From: Pyxicephalus adspersus | Lineage: Eukaryota > Chordata > Amphibia > Anura > Pyxicephalidae | DNA length: 64,000 nucleotides | Reading direction: 5' to 3' | Assembly: GCF_032062135.1 (NCBI RefSeq) | Contig: NC_092858.1 | Location: 125,703,562-125,767,561 of the forward strand | Shown: positions 59,890 through 64,000 of the stretch, one piece after another | Position numbering within the stretch: the first letter of the stretch is position 1 | Layout of the letters: every line of letters starts with the position of its first letter | Notes under the pieces: model-generated | The model's database searches: none | What the model was told of the DNA's origin: nothing | The model's input: the letters and a program-made list of their open reading frames with translations, nothing else | Translations under genes and position numbers: made by a program

Positions 59890-59990
59890 CTTGTATGGAA
59901 GGAGAAATTTTTATGTGAAGGATGTAAACTGCAGCCTTTCAGATATGTGGAGGAAACAGTTTTCTCTCTTAGTTAGCTAAGCTTGTTAAA
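59890..59990 (-). other. RAB44: Candidate non-coding 5' exon of RAB44
   Basis: On the minus strand a possible exon ends at CATACAAG|gtatgt (donor at 59889). It could splice to the acceptor at 57132-57134, just before the RAB44 ATG. A purine-rich GGAGGAAAC lies at 59949-59957, resembling an ETS/PU.1 core. The left limit is set by the donor; the right limit is arbitrary. No transcript evidence. Confidence 0.3.
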
Positions 59991-59999
59991 TTGTATTGT

Positions 60000-61710
60000 G
60001 TCACTTTCTTACCTAACTGAGCTTTTCCGTTCTAAGCTTGGAACGCTGGTTTGGCACTCTCATAGTTTCCTTTGTAGGAGGAAGTTGCTTTTGACTAATA
60101 AACACTGCAGTTATTTCAGTGTAGAATGTATGTTTAGAAGAGGTAGAAGAGGAATTTTATATTAGCATTGTGTTGTACAATTTTAATAACTTACACTAAT
60201 AATGTATAGACTGACATAAATGACAAAAGTTATTGCAGCTCCGTACTCTATAAAACATATTATGGAGTCTATTTATAAAGCAATGAATCTGACATTAACT
60301 GAAACATTCCCTGGCGGAGAATCAATTTCTGCCATTGAAACATATGGACCTGGAAGATTCAGGTTCAGATTCAGGAGTGGCAGATTTACTGCCTTATAAA
60401 TAAATCCCTGATTCCACTGCCTTAATTTCAATCATGTTTGATGGTCCTGCCAGCAAGGTGCACCAACAGCCACTTCCTATGGTGTCAACTAGTAATAGGA
60501 GAATATACTCAGATTTGATGTTCATTGCAAACACCCATTGAAATCCAAGGGAGACTTATCTCACACTTATACTCTTGCCATCTTGTTAGGGCAAATAGGT
60601 CACTTTCAAAAAAGTGTGGAGAGCCAGGAACATTCCCCATTGTTAGTATCAATGTAAAAAACTAATGATGGGTAAAGAATCATATTAGGGCAAACGAGCA
60701 AAACTGAAAAAAAAAAATCTTTTACATAAAAGTCTAGAAACATTCAGACAATATATATTGAATATAAAAACCTAATTGATGCAACAAAATAAAAGCCCCG
60801 CCTGTGATACTGCCATAGTTTAAGTGACATGTTCATATTAATATTCATAACTCCTTGTGACTGACATTGATATCAATTCCTTGATATTGTGGTTGATGCG
60901 AATTTACTTCTAATTTACTTACTGGGGATATGCAAAAGTTTATTTTTTTTTTAAACTGTACGTACATGTTTTTTAAATGTATTTAAGACCTTTCATCTTT
61001 ATATTTTTATATTATATTATTTTGTTATTATATATAATAATAGTAATATTATAATGTAAGCAGTATTAATCTCAATGGGTTTAGTGAGGATGGCCAGTGC
61101 TGGATGGATCTTCAGGAAATCTCAGATTTGGAAATTGCGGGATCCTGTAAAAATAATTATTGGTTTGAAAAAACAGTAATAGACTTTTTTTCTTTAGTGT
61201 GATGTTACTTCTAGGGCTGATTTTACCCTTTTAGGGAATAGGTAAGGGGTACTAATGTAGTCTGATACTCATTCCCCCATGTAATGGGGGAGAAATCTAG
61301 TGTCTTCTTATTAAAGGGCCTCTTAGTTTCCACCATAATCCTTCTCTACAAACCCCACACACACTTTTGGGGAAGAAGTTCTTTCTCTTAGCAACGGACC
61401 ACCCAATAATGAGGAAACGCGTATAGTCTTGCATGGTACAGGAAGGGAAGGGCAAAAACTCCCTTTAAGTAAAATGCATATGGCTGCAGGGACACTAGTG
61501 AGCAGGCATATACCAAAGCCCTGACTATTGCCTATTCTGAACCCTCCTGACCTCAGTTAAAAGGTCAGAAAGGACTTGAAAATTGTGATAATCATCTCTT
61601 TGGAGCTCTGGGGCTCATACAGGTCCACAAAACGTTTGCACAAAAAGTCTAAATGGTGTTCAAAGAGGCGAGAGGAAAAACATAAACCAAGTAAAGAAAC
61701 ACTGTATGTT
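60000..61710. other. Upstream region without recognised gene
   Basis: A+T-rich; no exon-like open frame with splice sites or homology that I can see on either strand. Confidence 0.4.
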
Positions 61711-61712
61711 AT

Positions 61713-61995
61713 AATTAATAATAATAAAAAGTATTTATATAGCACCAACATAATATGCAGCGTTGTACATTAAATAGGGATTTTAAATGACAGACAGATA
61801 GAAACAATGAAACAGGAGGAGAGGACCTTGCTCAGAAGAGCTTACAAAGTGGAGCGGGAAGTAGCACACAATAGGAGGGTGAATATGAATTGGTAAGGGG
61901 GTAAATGAATATGAAGACAGGTAAGCAAATTGGAAAAGATGGGTTTTAGGAGCTCTTTAAAATGTGCGGAAAGTAGGTACAAGCCTAAAAGGGGT
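61713..61995 (+). repeat. SINE-like repeat copy
   Basis: TATTTATATAGCACCAACAT, AATATGCAGCGTTGTACATT, GGAGGAGAGGACCTTGCTC, GTAGCACACAATAGGAGG and GGGTTTTAGGAGCTCTTT. It is an uninterrupted copy that reveals the break in the 17.1-kb copy. Confidence 0.7.
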
Positions 61996-62387
61996 GAATA
62001 TGTTTTAAACAAAATAAAAGTGAACCCATTCAAAGGTTACAAAATTTTTTTTTCCTGTGAGAATTCAGGCCTACCTTATTATATAACATCTCATGGGAAG
62101 GTAAAACATTAGTAGTTTAAATCCGCATATAGACATTCTTTTCAATATAAAAAATATGTGATATCTGGCAGTAGAAGGTGTGGTACTGAATGAAATAATG
62201 CATTCCTTTAGGGCAATTCACATTGATATTATTAACTACTATTTCTTTAGCAATTGTGTGCTTTCCTTTTGAACGATTACATTTAGAATGCAAATTTAAA
62301 TTGGAAAAAGTGACTTAACACATCTTTGTAGGCGAACAGAAATACAAATGATTAGAGTGTTGTTTAAGTTGTCTTATTTTGGACATA

Positions 62388-62575
62388 TTGGGCCTGACTT
62401 ATTAATACTCTCCAAGGCTGGAGAAGATACACTTTCATTAGTGAACCTGGGTGATCTAGCAAACCTGGAATGAATCTGGTCCAGGATTGAAAACAGTTGC
62501 TAATAAATAGCAATTACCTTATAAGAAATCCTATCCTTCCCAGTCTTTTTATTAAATCAGGTTCATTATGAGAAG
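62388..62575. repeat. Foldback repeat, diverged copy
   Basis: GGGCCTGACTTATTAATACT, CTCCAAGGCTGGAGAAGATA, GGAATGAATCTGGTCCAGGA, ending TTATTAAATCAGGTTC. Confidence 0.75.
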
Positions 62576-63120
62576 CACCAACTCATGGGAAAGCAATATA
62601 TAAATTTCAATGTAAACAAAAAGGTTTCAATGGTTAAGCATAATGAGGCTGATTTACTAAAGGAGTTGAGAATCTTTACAGAAAGTCCTAAACCAATACA
62701 GTTGACATGACTTTTTAGAATATTTAATCTACAATGATGATAGCTTTACAGCTTAGTGTTTTCTGGTTTATATGTTGGCGTGATTGCTGAATGGGAATAA
62801 TACTGCATTTGCTTTAAGATGAGCTTTTAAAAAGTAAACTTTATTGTTTTTGGATTAAATTTTTTCTAAACATTTAAAAGCTTTAACAATTACTGTATGT
62901 GTCTATTATATATTATCCTTTTTATAAGACTTTTACTATATATTATCTTTGTTATATTTGAAATCAGGGGGACATCTTAGAACATGCAATTTTTCCAAAC
63001 ATCACAGTTAAAATATAGTCATGGAAATATATTTATATGGTAAAACTTTTATTTTTTTTACCTAGAACTTGTTTCTACAGGTCCCCCTAACACTCACCCC
63101 CTGCCCCTCAAGTCACTTTG

Positions 63121-63291
63121 GTGACAATACTATGTTCAGTGGCTTTGCAAATTGTGATACGTTTGCAGGTAGCTATAAAAATATGTTTTGTGGAGCACAT
63201 TTTGGTTTTGATTTAAAGATAAACTACACAGGCTCTCCAGGCCCCATCCCCAGAAATGTTAGTGACAATACCATGTTCAGGGTCTTTGCAA
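63121..63291. repeat. Direct repeat, about 30 bp, 141 bp apart
   Basis: GTGACAATACTATGTTCAGT at 63121 recurs as GTGACAATACCATGTTCAGG at 63262, both followed by a CTTTGCAA. Remnant of a tandem or interspersed repeat; the 75-codon ORF across it is not convincing. Confidence 0.6.
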
Positions 63292-63484
63292 TGTAGAAAA
63301 TTAAACTCATTTTCATAAAAGTTTTACTATAACAAAAACAACAAAATTGCCACTCTTGTTATTCTTTTTGCATATTGCTTTAGGCATTTTTACTATTAGC
63401 TATCTCTAGGTACCAATCACATACACAACATGGTAAACAATACCACTCAGTTTTCCAAGCTTAAGATGTAGAGAAGAGAGACTT

Positions 63485-63803
63485 AAGCCGCATACACACG
63501 TGCAATTCTTGTCGTTGGAAAGGATCTTTCACGATCCTTTCCAACTATAAGAACCGCAAGATGCATGAACGGTGCTGTACACAGCACCCTTCTGCTCTAT
63601 GGAGAGGGGAGGGGGAGAGCGACAGAGCGGTATTCTGCTGTGCGCTCTCCCCCTCTCCTTGCATTAGGATCGCTCATCCTTCATCGTCCATGGATCCGCC
63701 AGGACGGATCCACGGATCCACGGATACACACGCCAGATTCTCGCCCGATATTTGGCCGATGCCAATTATCGTGCCAGAAAAATTTGATGTGTGTACGTAG
63801 CTT
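63485..63803. mobile_element. CpG-rich MITE, complete copy
   Basis: Left AAGCCGCATACACACGTGCA, right complement AAGCTACGTACACACATCAA. The interior has GGATCC-rich and CGCTCTCCCCCTC blocks with the GGAGAGGGGAGGGGGAGAGC inverted against GCTCTCCCCCTCTCC. ORFs over it are artefacts. Confidence 0.7.
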
Positions 63804-64000
63804 TACATGTGAGACTGCAAGGGGGGAATCCAACATTGTCCTTGAATTGGCAAGAACATATACATTGTTTTAGGTCTGATTTCTTCAGCTATCAGCGGCT
63901 GTCTGTAGGCCTCCATTATGGCCCTTTTGAGACATGTGGTGACAGATCCCCAACGCACAACAAACTGCTGTTGTATGGTAAGAAGAGTCAAACCATACTG

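Noticed and set aside
63069..63296. 75-codon frame on the + strand with a duplicated DNTMF motif
   Set aside because: Produced by a short direct repeat 141 bp apart; no homology recognised.
1..64000. CRISPR arrays, prokaryotic operons, rRNA or tRNA genes
   Set aside because: None seen. The only tRNA-like sequence is the head of the SINE near 5689-5748, whose boxes are degenerate.

Overview
This is vertebrate nuclear DNA: A+T-rich, with small exons separated by kilobase introns and dense with interspersed repeats. I recognise two protein-coding genes, both on the minus strand. The repeat load includes palindromic MITEs, hAT, Tc1/mariner and TTAA-flanked elements, a tRNA-like SINE and a decayed L1-type LINE. 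Together with moderately diverged protein sequence, this suggests an amphibian, most likely a frog. That assignment is inference.

Right and centre, 57.1 kb down to 14.9 kb: a complete RAB44 orthologue. I joined 15 coding exons by hand. Every splice phase is compatible, and the chain gives a 712-codon protein with a stop: a degenerate EF-hand pair, a long coiled coil, a short acidic/Ser-rich linker and a C-terminal Rab GTPase domain ending in Cys-Cys-Val. A possible non-coding 5' exon ends at 59890. The paralogue CRACR2A (EFCAB4B) shares this architecture, but the N-terminus, the post-EF segment and the C-terminal tail look like RAB44.

Left, 10.2 kb to 0.9 kb: the 5' part of a tetraspanin best matched to CD53. 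It has a candidate untranslated first exon ending at 10176 near an ETS/PU.1-type GAGGAAGT, a coding exon at 2542-2601 and a second at 897-1085. The remaining exons lie beyond the left edge. Both genes are known mainly from blood cells. They are arranged head to tail, with about 4.7 kb between the RAB44 stop and the CD53 candidate exon.

Everything else is intron or intergenic sequence filled with repeats. The most striking are a foldback family (near-palindromic, about 220 bp, at least ten copies), TTAA-flanked elements of about 580 bp that are twice nested inside other repeats, hAT elements with intact 8-bp target duplications, three CpG-rich MITE copies, and a 291-base assembly gap at 25414-25704. 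I saw no convincing tRNA, rRNA or CRISPR feature and no undescribed multi-gene system. The right-hand 4 kb holds no recognisable gene.
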